The notes below the pieces were generated by a model. It was given only the letters and a program-made list of their open reading frames with translations. It had not been told where the DNA came from and did no database searches. The translations under genes were made by a program, and so were the position numbers. Source: Fibrobacterota bacterium (GTDB lineage: Bacteria > Fibrobacterota > Chitinivibrionia > Chitinivibrionales > FEN-1185). From it: 64,000 nt of DNA. Positions 25,717 through 34,664 of the stretch are shown here, one piece after another (position 1 is the stretch's first letter; every line of letters starts with the position of its first letter). The stretch spans positions 62,001 through 126,000 of the forward strand of contig PLWQ01000006.1 of assembly GCA_003165595.1 (NCBI GenBank). The letters run 5' to 3'.

Positions 25717-27219
25717 ATGTCTTTCAAAGAAATCAATTTTGGCTATATCTCTGCTGAAGCCGAACGCGCAGAATCGCCCAACTTGATTATAGATGGATAT
25801 TTTGATCCTGCCAACTGGATTGAAGATATCCTTAACAAAAGCATGTTTCTCATTTTGGGTTACAAAGGGACAGGAAAATCCGCCTTGATCAATCGAATCG
25901 ATTTTGACAACAAATACGACAAGTTTTATACTTTTATTAGCCTGGATAATTTTCCATTTACAGATTTCTTTTCGCAGGTATACAAAAACGACGACCTAAG
26001 CAAGGACGCCATTCTTCCCGATAGCTGGGCCTGGCTCATTTTGCTTCAGATAGTATGGTCACTGCAAAAAGATCCCAACAAAGTCAACAATAGCAGATTT
26101 GACAAATTGGTTCACGGGCTTAAAGAAAACGGCTTTTCATCGCCAAATAAATTCAGTGATCTCCTGATCCAAACGAAAGAAAACAAGTTTATTGTGCATG
26201 GACCCAGTATTGAATTAAATCCCGCTCTCGGCGTCGAATCTGATTTGACTCTATTCAAATTTGAATCCAATTTAGCAAGGGACAAAACCGAAATCTCTCT
26301 GGACAGGCTCATTCTATTTACCAAACAAGTGATTGCCGAGCAAACGTCCATCAATCAACATATCCTTTTTATTGATGGACTTGATCGAGCCATTTATGGC
26401 GGCGAAGATACGTATTCGTCTATCGCCACCTTAATCACTGAAAGTCTAAAACTAAACCAGTTCTTTCGTGAATCCAATGTTCCCATCAAAATTGTGATCG
26501 CTTGCCGCACTGATCTTTTTGGTAAGCTGTCCATCATTAATCGCAACTCAATTCTAAATACGTACTCAATACCGCTTATATGGCACAACGACTTTAGGGA
26601 TTATTCGAATTGCAATCTAAACAAACTTGTAAATTTCAGAGCCAAATTATCTTTGTCCAAGGAGGTTGATGTTTTTCGTGATTATTTTCCGGACGAATTT
26701 ACATTGGACAATAATTCAACCGGCAAGACTTTTACACACAAGACAATCGTCTACATTTATTGGCATACGCGCAACACTCCTCGCGACTTGCTTATGGCGT
26801 TAAAGGAAATACAAAAGGCTCACTCAATCTTCAATTCCATGGTCACATTGGATGAGATAATCAAGGGACTTTCAAATTACTCAAGAAGCTATTTTTTGCC
26901 CGAAATAAAGGACGAACTTGGTGGTTATCTCACGACAAAGGAAGTTGACCAAGCGTTACACATGCTACAATCGTTGTATGTGTGGTATGGTGACTATAAA
27001 GTCCTTATCAGAAGAGCAAAAGAGGCTGGTCTGGAAGAAGATCGTGCCCGTGATATTCTTTCCATTTTGTTTGAATGCAGCGCTATCGGCAATCAATTTA
27101 AGGCAGGTGATGGCGATAAAAGGCTTACCTACAAGTACTATATGCCAGAGGCAAGCTTGGACATATCGCAGCAAATTGTCGTGCACCGAGGTTTATGGAA
27201 AGCTTTTAATTACGTATAG
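25717..27219 (+). CDS. P-loop ATPase, Sll1717 type
   Basis: The 500-aa protein has Walker A GYKGTGKSALI near residue 50 and Walker B HILFIDGLDRAIYGG near 215. After the P-loop domain it continues with a helical/winged-helix-like half (HTRNTPRDLLMALKEIQKAHSIF; YVWYGDYKVLIRRAKEAGLEEDRARDILSILF). The N-terminus MSFKEINFGYISAEAERAESPNLIIDGYFD is typical of this STAND-like ATPase group. AAGGAG lies ten bases before the ATG. It is clearly AT-richer than its neighbours and flanked by repeat ends at 24749 and 27238, pointing to recent acquisition. Such ATPases are often found in defence islands; that role here is inference. Confidence 0.85.
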   Translation: MSFKEINFGYISAEAERAESPNLIIDGYFDPANWIEDILNKSMFLILGYKGTGKSALINRIDFDNKYDKFYTFISLDNFPFTDFFSQVYKNDDLSKDAILPDSWAWLILLQIVWSLQKDPNKVNNSRFDKLVHGLKENGFSSPNKFSDLLIQTKENKFIVHGPSIELNPALGVESDLTLFKFESNLARDKTEISLDRLILFTKQVIAEQTSINQHILFIDGLDRAIYGGEDTYSSIATLITESLKLNQFFRESNVPIKIVIACRTDLFGKLSIINRNSILNTYSIPLIWHNDFRDYSNCNLNKLVNFRAKLSLSKEVDVFRDYFPDEFTLDNNSTGKTFTHKTIVYIYWHTRNTPRDLLMALKEIQKAHSIFNSMVTLDEIIKGLSNYSRSYFLPEIKDELGGYLTTKEVDQALHMLQSLYVWYGDYKVLIRRAKEAGLEEDRARDILSILFECSAIGNQFKAGDGDKRLTYKYYMPEASLDISQQIVVHRGLWKAFNYV

Positions 27220-27237
27220 TGTTTTGAGTGAGGGATC

Positions 27238-27285
27238 GGAACGCCCAGTTCTATCTTCTTTGATTGCAACGGGGCGCGCGGATAC
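27238..27285 (+). repeat. Right-end fragment of the structured repeat
   Basis: GGAACGCCCAGTTCTATCTT and the following bases to CGGGGCGCGCGGAT align with 24738-24783. The left part is absent. It closes the AT-rich island that begins after 24749. Confidence 0.6.
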
Positions 27286-27287
27286 AT

Positions 27288-29192
27288 ATGTCGATTGCAA
27301 CAACCAGCAAATCCGATCTTCTTCTCTCCCGGCTTGAGATCATCACCCTTGTCGGTTTCTCCTTTTTCATCATTCCGCTTTCTTTTTACCCCGGCATTAT
27401 CGACCCGGGCCTTTCATTGCGTTTCATTCTTCTGTCGATTCTTGTCGCGGTGCTTGCCGGTTTCCAACTCGTCCGGTCAATCGGACTTTCCGGAGAATCC
27501 GCAATCGATCCGCCGCCGTTCCTGGCGGTTTGTTGCGCGGGATACTTTGCGATCTGCCTTTTTTCCATCATTCCGTCAACCAACAAAGCCGAAGCGGTTT
27601 TCGAATCGGCAAAGGTCTTTTTGTTCTGCGCCTTGGCCTTGTTTTCCTCGATGATACTGCGGCGTTCGCCCGCCGCTTTCAATGTACTCGGCAAAGCCGC
27701 TATCGCAAGCTCGTTCTTCATTTCCCTTCTTGGCATCCTTGAGTACTGGGGCATTTTCCGCCTCATCGATAACGGCTGGGTAAGCCCGGGCGCTACCATG
27801 TTCAACAGGAATCTGCTGTCGTCCTACTTGTTCTTGTGCCTTGGTTTCCTGCTTTTTGCGGTTGTGAACTGCAAAGGACTATGGCGTTTCGCGGGTTTGG
27901 TTGCCGGAGCATCGGTCATTTACACGCTGCTGGCGACCCAGACGCGGGCGGTATGGTTCGGCTGCGGCGGCGGCGCTCTTGTTGCGCTGATCGCTGTGTT
28001 TTCGGCGCGCCCCCGGTCCATACCGGCATTCTTGCGTCGCGAGAAACCGCTGTTCCTCACGCTTGCAATTCTGCCGCTCGTCATTGCCGCCGCAGTCACG
28101 TTTTTCAAACCGCCGGGCAGCCGGGCGCCGTCCCTTCTGGAAAGGGCGGCAACGGTGACGAACCAGAGCGTCTATTCGAACCGGGAAAGGCTGATCGTAT
28201 GGCGCAAAACGGTTGCCATGATCAAAGGCCATTCGTTTCTCGGGGTCGGCGCCGGTAATTGGAAGATCGAATTTCCCAAATATGGTCTTGGTGATCTTGT
28301 ACACCCCGAGTACACCGACATGTCCATTACCGAGGTCCGGCCGGGCAACGACTTTCTATGGGTCGCGGCGGAAAGCGGAGTTTTCGGATTTCTCTTCTAC
28401 AGCGGGTTGTTCGTCCTCTGCGGCGTTTATGCCCTGGCCGCGCTTTTGCGCGCGTCAAACCGAACTTCCTCGATTCTCTCCACCTCCTTGCTTTTTACGA
28501 TTGCGGGATTCGCAATCATATCGTTCTTCGACTTCCCCAAAGAGCGCGTGGAGCACCTCGCCGTCTTTGCAACCATTCTTGCCGCAGCTTCATCACTCAC
28601 CGTCCGGCAGCCGGACCCCGCCGGCAAGGCAGGCACCGGTCATCGGGCATTTTTTTTCGCAGCCCTTGCATGCGCCTGCGGATGCCTGTGGATCGGCGCC
28701 CTGCGCCTCAAAGGCGACATCAATGATGCCGCGATGCGATCCTTCTGGCAAAACAAGGACTGGGAGAACACAATTAACGCGGCGGACCGCGCTTCGTCGG
28801 CTGTCTATTCGGTCGAGCCGACATCGACGCCGCTCGCTTGGTACCGGGGTGTCGCGAATTTCAACCTGGGCAACACCGACAGTGCCTTTCGCGACTTTGC
28901 ACAAGCCCGTTCTTTTCATCCATGGCATCTCAACACGCTCAACGACCTGGCAGCTTGTTACACCTTGCGAAAGGACCGGGCGAGCGCGGTTGAATGCCTG
29001 TCGGCGGCGCTAGCCGTGTCACCGTCCTTCGAACATGCCCTCGTCAATCTTGCCGCGGTCTATTACAATGCTGGACAAATGGACAGCGCTTGTAGTATAA
29101 TTACGCGGTGTAAGAGCCCTCATTCCGACCCTCGGTTCGACTCATTTTACAAGGCGATTTCGCAAAAAGCAGGCAAAGGGGGATGTCCATGA
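27288..29192 (+). CDS. O-antigen ligase/polymerase-like membrane protein with TPR tail
   Basis: The 634-aa protein has 10-12 hydrophobic helices in residues 10-460, and the Wzy_C-type motif RERLIVWRKTVAMIKGHSFLGVGAGNWKIEFPKYG near 300. The periplasmic loop carries the conserved Arg and the GVGxGN pattern of O-antigen ligases and related polymerases. The C-terminal 150 residues are helical repeats (WYRGVANFNLGNTDSAFRDFAQARSFHPWHLNTLNDLAACY), a TPR unit. It likely joins or extends a surface glycan at the periplasmic face. No glycosyltransferases are next to it. The TGA overlaps the next gene's ATG (ATGA), so the LamG protein is co-translated. There is no clear ribosome site. Confidence 0.8.
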   Translation: MSIATTSKSDLLLSRLEIITLVGFSFFIIPLSFYPGIIDPGLSLRFILLSILVAVLAGFQLVRSIGLSGESAIDPPPFLAVCCAGYFAICLFSIIPSTNKAEAVFESAKVFLFCALALFSSMILRRSPAAFNVLGKAAIASSFFISLLGILEYWGIFRLIDNGWVSPGATMFNRNLLSSYLFLCLGFLLFAVVNCKGLWRFAGLVAGASVIYTLLATQTRAVWFGCGGGALVALIAVFSARPRSIPAFLRREKPLFLTLAILPLVIAAAVTFFKPPGSRAPSLLERAATVTNQSVYSNRERLIVWRKTVAMIKGHSFLGVGAGNWKIEFPKYGLGDLVHPEYTDMSITEVRPGNDFLWVAAESGVFGFLFYSGLFVLCGVYALAALLRASNRTSSILSTSLLFTIAGFAIISFFDFPKERVEHLAVFATILAAASSLTVRQPDPAGKAGTGHRAFFFAALACACGCLWIGALRLKGDINDAAMRSFWQNKDWENTINAADRASSAVYSVEPTSTPLAWYRGVANFNLGNTDSAFRDFAQARSFHPWHLNTLNDLAACYTLRKDRASAVECLSAALAVSPSFEHALVNLAAVYYNAGQMDSACSIITRCKSPHSDPRFDSFYKAISQKAGKGGCP

Positions 29193-31348
29193 AACGGTTT
29201 CTTCTCGCTGTTGCAGCGGCCGCATTCTTCTCACATGTCAGTTTCGGCCAGAGCCTCTCTTCCATCAATCCGTCAAGCGCCGAACCTGGCCAGGAGCTTC
29301 CCATTACCATCACCTGCTCAGGCGATAACTTCGTCACTTGCACCCAGATGACGAGCTGGACGGTATGTAACAGCAACGTCGCCGGTGTCTACATGAGAAA
29401 CGGCGACTCCCTTCTCACCGCTTCCTCGGTCTCAAACGTGCAAAGCACGTCGCTTACCGCCACCTTCGGATTCCCCTTGTCGTGCGCAACAGGCGCATGG
29501 GACGTCGGCGTGGGCCGCTCCGGCGGCACCCTGTGGCAATCGCAGGGCTTTGCGGTAAATCCGCTTTCCGCACCGGTTCTGGATTCGATTTCGCCGAAAA
29601 TGTCTCTGCAGAACAGAAGCCTTGCAATGACCATTTTCGGGACGCATACCCATTTCCGCCTGTTTCAGCAAAGCGCGTCGGTCGACAACGTCTCTGCCGC
29701 CTGGCTCAAGCGGGGTGTCGCCGCCGTCAAGGCCGACAGCGTCAGGCCGATCAATTCCTGCACGGTGCAGGCCTATTTTACTTTGTCGAGCTCCGTTGAT
29801 TCCGGGCGGTACGACGTCCAGGTGGATCAGGGCGGCGGGCTCGCTTCGGCAACGCTACCGAAGGCTTTCACCGTCACATGGCCTTTTTCTCCTTCCCACC
29901 CTCTGCCGAAAGGATGCATCGCCTACTATCCCTTGGACGGCGATGCCGGCGACTACAGCAACAACGGCAACGACGGAACGATCTACGGAGCCACTGCCGC
30001 GGACGGAGTCTACGGCGGCGCTCTCTATTTCGACGGGAGCAGCAGCTATATCTCGGTGCCCGACAATGGCGGATTTACAATTACAAACGGCCTTTCCATT
30101 TGCGCATGGATAAAACCCGAACAGGCCGACATGTGGTACCGGGTGGTGGGTAAGACAAACTCTTCAAGCTCCAACAACGATTGGGTGTTGGGCCAGGCAA
30201 TGGCAGGCGGCATCTACTTTTCAATGTGGAAAGGCGCCTCCCAGTATAACACCAACGGCGGCAATCCGTTGGTCCTCAACGCATGGAACCACATTGCCGG
30301 CACATGGGATGGCACCTGCATGAGGATCTACTACAACGGCTCGGTACAGCCCGAATCGGTCCTGGTCGCGCCGCCCATCAACAGTTCCGGCAACCCGCTC
30401 CTTATCGGCAAAATGGCGGACAACACCTATTACTTCAAGGGTGGTATCGACGAGATCATGATATTCAACCGGGCGCTTACCGGAGCGGAAATCGACTCCA
30501 TTTACAGGGGCGCCTATAGTGCAAATTCCAAGGCCGATTCCACAATACCCGTTCTCATTCCCTGTGAGCCGAAGGTAACGCTCAACCTTCGTCCCTCATT
30601 TGCGTGGCACAAGGTGACCGGTGCGGCAGTCTACACGCTGGCAGTCGCTACCGACCTCGCATTTGCCAACATAGTGCTCCAAACGCCGCTTTCCGATACG
30701 TCATATGCGTCCCTGGCGAACATGCCGTTGGGCACGATTTTCTGGCGCGTCAAGTCCGATCTCAATACGCGGTGGTCGCCATACGACAAATTCGTCATTC
30801 AATCGGACACGGTGCCGTACCTGGTCCGTTTCAACGGTGACACCGTGGAGTCGAAGCGGCCCAGGTTTATCTGGAACAAGGTTGCAAAGGCAACCGCCTA
30901 CAGGGTCGAAATCGCCTCATCCCAGACATTTACGCCCAACCTCGTGTCCACTTTGTGCCAGGACACTTTCTTCCTTCCTCTCGTAGATATGACGCAAGGA
31001 ACCTATTTCTGGCATGTAAGCTGCGACCGGAATTACGAGATCTATTGCGCTCCGGACAGCCTTGCGGTCGGTTCATCAGTGCACATCATCGGTACGGGCC
31101 GGGCCGTGCGGCAGGACGGCTTTCTGGGACGGTTTGCATCTTTGATCGGCCGAGCATCCGGATTGGAGCTGTGGATATATGAACCCAATGGGAAAAGGGC
31201 GGCCGTCATACCCTCTGTCAACCTGCGGCCCGGCATTGCGGAAACGCTCAAGGCTTCCGGCGTCAGGCTCCCCTCCGGCGTATACCTGGCCGTGTTAAAA
31301 ATGAGCGGCGTAACCGTGGCGATGAAGAAATTTGCGAAAGGCCAATAG
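29189..31348 (+). CDS. Exported LamG-domain protein
   Basis: The 719-aa protein starts at 29189 (AAGGGGG upstream; ATG 29183 also possible) with signal MKRFLLAVAAAAFFSHVSFG. An IPT-like β-domain follows (INPSSAEPGQELPITITCSGDNF), then a LamG/concanavalin-like domain at about 245-440 (GCIAYYPLDGDAGDYSNNGNDGT ... GGIDEIMIFNRALTGAEIDSIY). Two fibronectin-III-like units follow (RPSFAWHKVTGAAVYTLAVA and RPRFIWNKVAKATAYRVEIA). The C-terminus (YEPNGKRAAVIP ... LPSGVYLAVLKMSG) is sorting-like. It probably binds a polysaccharide at the cell surface; overlap with the O-antigen-ligase-like gene suggests a joint role in a surface glycan. Confidence 0.8.
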   Translation: MKRFLLAVAAAAFFSHVSFGQSLSSINPSSAEPGQELPITITCSGDNFVTCTQMTSWTVCNSNVAGVYMRNGDSLLTASSVSNVQSTSLTATFGFPLSCATGAWDVGVGRSGGTLWQSQGFAVNPLSAPVLDSISPKMSLQNRSLAMTIFGTHTHFRLFQQSASVDNVSAAWLKRGVAAVKADSVRPINSCTVQAYFTLSSSVDSGRYDVQVDQGGGLASATLPKAFTVTWPFSPSHPLPKGCIAYYPLDGDAGDYSNNGNDGTIYGATAADGVYGGALYFDGSSSYISVPDNGGFTITNGLSICAWIKPEQADMWYRVVGKTNSSSSNNDWVLGQAMAGGIYFSMWKGASQYNTNGGNPLVLNAWNHIAGTWDGTCMRIYYNGSVQPESVLVAPPINSSGNPLLIGKMADNTYYFKGGIDEIMIFNRALTGAEIDSIYRGAYSANSKADSTIPVLIPCEPKVTLNLRPSFAWHKVTGAAVYTLAVATDLAFANIVLQTPLSDTSYASLANMPLGTIFWRVKSDLNTRWSPYDKFVIQSDTVPYLVRFNGDTVESKRPRFIWNKVAKATAYRVEIASSQTFTPNLVSTLCQDTFFLPLVDMTQGTYFWHVSCDRNYEIYCAPDSLAVGSSVHIIGTGRAVRQDGFLGRFASLIGRASGLELWIYEPNGKRAAVIPSVNLRPGIAETLKASGVRLPSGVYLAVLKMSGVTVAMKKFAKGQ

Positions 31349-32038
31349 GGATAATATACCAAACGTCACATTTCGAACACCGCTCCATGGTCAAAAACCT
31401 CAGATCTTGAGGATTCAGCATCATTGCCAAAGAACACCAGAGGGATGGTGCAAAGCTGCAAAAATCCTCGTCTTCTTCATATTTTACGTCACCACACTCA
31501 CACATTGTACCTTTATACCAACGACTTGCATAGTTTTGAACTGATTGCCTTCTGCGAATACGGTTTCCGGGAATCGACGATTCAGGGCAAAGCCTAGTTT
31601 ACCGTCATCGCCGGGCAAGATGGATTCTAGACCCGTTACCGTGCGTTTGGGGGAATAGGATTTCCGCAGAGTCGAATCAAAGCGAAGAGCGGTGCGCGCA
31701 AGGAAAAGAAACGCTCACCGAGTGGCTTGAATCGCGCAGAAGGCAGCAACCATCTTGATTTTCACTCTCGCTTCTCGATTCTCACTCCTTTCTCTGAATT
31801 ATGGTAGCTTATTTGCCTCCCGCCTCATCCCAAGTCGCTTAATTGCAACCCTTCGCAAACCAGTTCACCCGTTGGCATTATCTCCAACACATTGATTTAT
31901 AGCGTACTCAATCATCTCCCCCTTTTTGGCACGCAGATTGTTTTACTTTACATCGAACATACAACCCGGGAAATAGCTTGAGTATGTTCACACCTGATAC
32001 ACTGTTTTTTAAACAATCAAATTTTAAGGAGTGACGGT
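31349..32038. other. Long intergenic region, no gene seen
   Basis: These 690 bases contain only short, unsupported frames and no long palindrome. The 3' part is AT-rich (CACTGTTTTTTAAACAATCA) and ends in AAGGAGTGACGGT, the ribosome site of the gene at 32039. It is likely a promoter region plus decayed sequence. Confidence 0.5.
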
Positions 32039-32563
32039 ATGAGTTCCGCAATTTTTACCAACGGTATTAATGCATATCAGGTTTCCAGAATCCTCTATGC
32101 CGGATCGGTCACCCAGATTCCGGAGGAACGTCGACAGAATGGAAACACGCATTCCTTCAAGATCACCACGGGGTTGGGAACGGTTTTTTGTCATTACAAA
32201 GACGAAGAAACCGCTAGAAAATCCCGCGGCGCATTGGCGGGGATGCTCGACGCCGCAAGGCCCAACGCATTCAAACACGGGTTTGAATACCTGGATCCGT
32301 CGCGCGTCGTGTCGTTCAGCAGTGTTCTCCAGTTCAAAAAGCCGCTCGGCGCATATACGCACGGCTTTGTCGTTCGGATGGAGACGGTGGACGAGAAGAG
32401 CCAGGAGGTGTGGTTCAGGTACAAAACGGAAGACCATGCCCAAAAAGGCCGAAAGGCCCTGTGGGCAACGTTGCATCATGTAAACGGTTCATCCGCTCCT
32501 GCGGACAAGGAACCTGCACTTGCAGCGCAGCAGCCCGTTTCTTCGAACGGTTTGCCCTTCTAG
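32039..32563 (+). CDS. Two-repeat cytoplasmic protein of unknown function
   Basis: The 174-aa protein is preceded by AAGGAG nine bases upstream. It consists of two similar halves, FKITTGLGTVFCHYKDEETARKSRGALAGML (about 38-70) and FVVRMETVDEKSQEVWFRYKTEDHAQKGRKALWATL (about 108-145), each a β-hairpin plus helix with FxYKxEExAxKxRxAL. This looks like an internal duplication of a small β-β-α unit. There is no signal peptide. The tail (PADKEPALAAQQPVSSNGLPF) is disordered. Neighbours give no hint of role. A terminator follows. Confidence 0.7.
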   Translation: MSSAIFTNGINAYQVSRILYAGSVTQIPEERRQNGNTHSFKITTGLGTVFCHYKDEETARKSRGALAGMLDAARPNAFKHGFEYLDPSRVVSFSSVLQFKKPLGAYTHGFVVRMETVDEKSQEVWFRYKTEDHAQKGRKALWATLHHVNGSSAPADKEPALAAQQPVSSNGLPF

Positions 32564-32600
32564 GTTGTATCTGAAAAGCAGGGGTCCCTGGAGTGAAATG

Positions 32601-32633
32601 AATGCCGCCTTTCCATGGAGGGCGGCATTTTCT
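32601..32633 (+). terminator. Rho-independent terminator
   Basis: AATGCCGCC pairs with GGCGGCATT (32601-32609 and 32621-32629) around an 11-nt loop, followed by TTCT. It ends the gene at 32039 and could also serve the convergent gene at 32742. Confidence 0.7.
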
Positions 32634-32741
32634 ATTACAAATCACATTTGACATATTGCGAAAATCAAGGCCAAATGGGCGTTTCCCCGCTGCTAAGCTT
32701 GTTTTCAAAGCCACGGCCTATGGCAGTGGTTGTTTACGTTC

Positions 32742-34199
32742 TTAACGGCAAATCGGAACCCGGATAGAAGTTTGTTCATTGCCATGATGGAGTATTGCAA
32801 CATACACGCCCGTTGAGAGCGGCGCTGTTGCCCCCGCGATTGCCAGCGAAATCGACGTGCCGCTCTCCTGCTTGACGGAGCGGACAATCCGCCCGGATGC
32901 ATTATACAATGCAACAGCGGTGATGTCCGGGGCCAGGAATGTTATCCGCCCGGCAGTCGACACAACCGAGGGCATTCGCCCGGAAAGGGATTTGACCGGG
33001 CGAATCACGCCGGAATTCACCTGGGCAAACGTATTGACGTCCATGTTGCTCACCACCCAATTACCGTACGCAGGTTCAAAAAATGATTCAACGCTTACCG
33101 TGTTGTTACCATTTGCGTCATAGGTTAACGCATAGGAGTACTGCATGCTCGTATCCCAGGACGAAGTGGGCGTTGCGTAGGTGCACGTGTATGTCAAAGT
33201 ATCATTCCCATGCGAATCGGGCCATTCCACCTCCTTGTCCATGCACACAAAACTCTTGGAGGTTGTGTCCCAATCGAATACCCATTCGCCGGTCCCGAAG
33301 CCGTTGGCGTTATAGGTAAAGACGTCTTTGCCTGCACTATCAAATGCGCCGGACACGGGATTTTTCTCCAGGATGATAACCTGTGTCAGGGCATTCTCCG
33401 ACCACACCGGCGACTTGAATGAATATATGTACTTCGTATCAAAAAGGCTGTCCTGGCCGCTTCCCAGAACCGGCATCAGTTCCTTTTCCTCGGTTGTAAA
33501 CGTGGTCGCGTTGCTTTCGCTGTCGATTCTCACCATGGAGCCGTTACTTTCCCACGTTGAACTCACCGAATCAAGAGTAAAGGAATAAGCTTCCGAGAGG
33601 CATTGAATATTCACGAAATTGCCCACAGCAAGGGTGCCCGGCGGACAAAAAAAGACAATGGAATCCCTGCCGTTCAATGCCCAGGATTTGTTTGCGTCAT
33701 CCCAGTTGGAATATGTTTCAACATCGGTTCTTCCTCCATTCGACCAAGCATATGTGGCGCGCCCGCCGGTATTCTGGGCCGTGCCGCCATAATTGTCATA
33801 CGCAAACGATACCTGCAAGACAATCTGGCCGCCGGAATACACCAAAGAGTCGAGACTCTCCAAACTGTCCGTTTCCCAGCCCGAGCCTGCCATGCTTGTT
33901 TTCGCCAGTATTTCGTTGCCATCCCCATCGTAAACCACCGTATCTCGTGAATACAGCTTCCATTGCGCGGGACTGCCCCAGGTTGCGAGATTGCTGTAAT
34001 GCGAGGTGCCTACCTGTTTCCATACCGTTCCTGCGGAACCGGCGCAACGTTTCTGCAGCCCGTGCTTTTGCGCTGCGCCTTTCACAGAGTGAGAAAGTGC
34101 CAATGGATGGCGAAGGTACTCCGTCCAGGACTTTGCCGGAGCGCCGAAGCAGGTTGCGACGGCCACCAGGCCCAACAGCATGCCGTTCATATTATGCAT
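32742..34199 (-). CDS. Exported protein with repeated YDxxGN units and sorting domain
   Basis: The 485-aa protein starts at 34199 with AGGAGAA upstream and signal MLLGLVAVATCFGAPA. The body has repeats of the kind DTVVYDGDGNEILAKT, DVFTYNANGFGTGEW and YALTYDANGNNTVSVE, in which a β-hairpin YDxxGN recurs every 35-50 residues. Short linkers rich in W and S lie between. The last 80 residues are a sorting-type domain (VALYNASGRIVRSVKQ ... LSTGVYVAILHHGN). It is likely a surface or secreted protein. It is divergent from the LamG protein at 34665. Confidence 0.75.
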   Translation of the reverse strand: MHNMNGMLLGLVAVATCFGAPAKSWTEYLRHPLALSHSVKGAAQKHGLQKRCAGSAGTVWKQVGTSHYSNLATWGSPAQWKLYSRDTVVYDGDGNEILAKTSMAGSGWETDSLESLDSLVYSGGQIVLQVSFAYDNYGGTAQNTGGRATYAWSNGGRTDVETYSNWDDANKSWALNGRDSIVFFCPPGTLAVGNFVNIQCLSEAYSFTLDSVSSTWESNGSMVRIDSESNATTFTTEEKELMPVLGSGQDSLFDTKYIYSFKSPVWSENALTQVIILEKNPVSGAFDSAGKDVFTYNANGFGTGEWVFDWDTTSKSFVCMDKEVEWPDSHGNDTLTYTCTYATPTSSWDTSMQYSYALTYDANGNNTVSVESFFEPAYGNWVVSNMDVNTFAQVNSGVIRPVKSLSGRMPSVVSTAGRITFLAPDITAVALYNASGRIVRSVKQESGTSISLAIAGATAPLSTGVYVAILHHGNEQTSIRVPICR

Positions 34200-34664
34200 T
34201 TTTGTCGATTCTCCTTCTGCAAATGTGCAAGGCAAGTTTATTCATGAAGCGGGCGCCTCCGCCCGCCATCAGTGGCGCAGCCGCGCGGGAATTATGAGCA
34301 GGAATTTAAACATTTTCTTGACTCAAGCGCCCAAACGTGTGCAAACCCGTTGTCCGCTCTGTCATTCTGCTGTAAGTCAAATTGCTCAGCCGGGATGTCA
34401 ACAAATCAATATACAATCGCGTGTTGCCGCTGTCAACCTTGCAACCTTGGTTTCAGGTTTAGCTTGTTTCCAGAAACTAAAGACCCGAGCGCCTCCTTTT
34501 CCCCGTGTCTCCGAGGCGAGCCTTCACCTTCATTACCCGATCTGCTTGCAGCATTAAATTGGACGAAAAGCCGACAAGACCATATACTCTCATTAGGTGG
34601 CGCGATCGCCGCCGTTGGAACCAGTGTCCGAGCAAAAAACCCCTTCTCAAGAAAAAGGATATTT
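34200..34664. other. Divergent promoter region
   Basis: The 465 bases separate two divergent genes for exported proteins. There is a short GGGCG-CCTC-CGCCC dyad near 34250. An in-frame extension of the 34665 gene runs through most of it but has no ribosome site or signal-like sequence. No other gene is seen. Confidence 0.4.
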
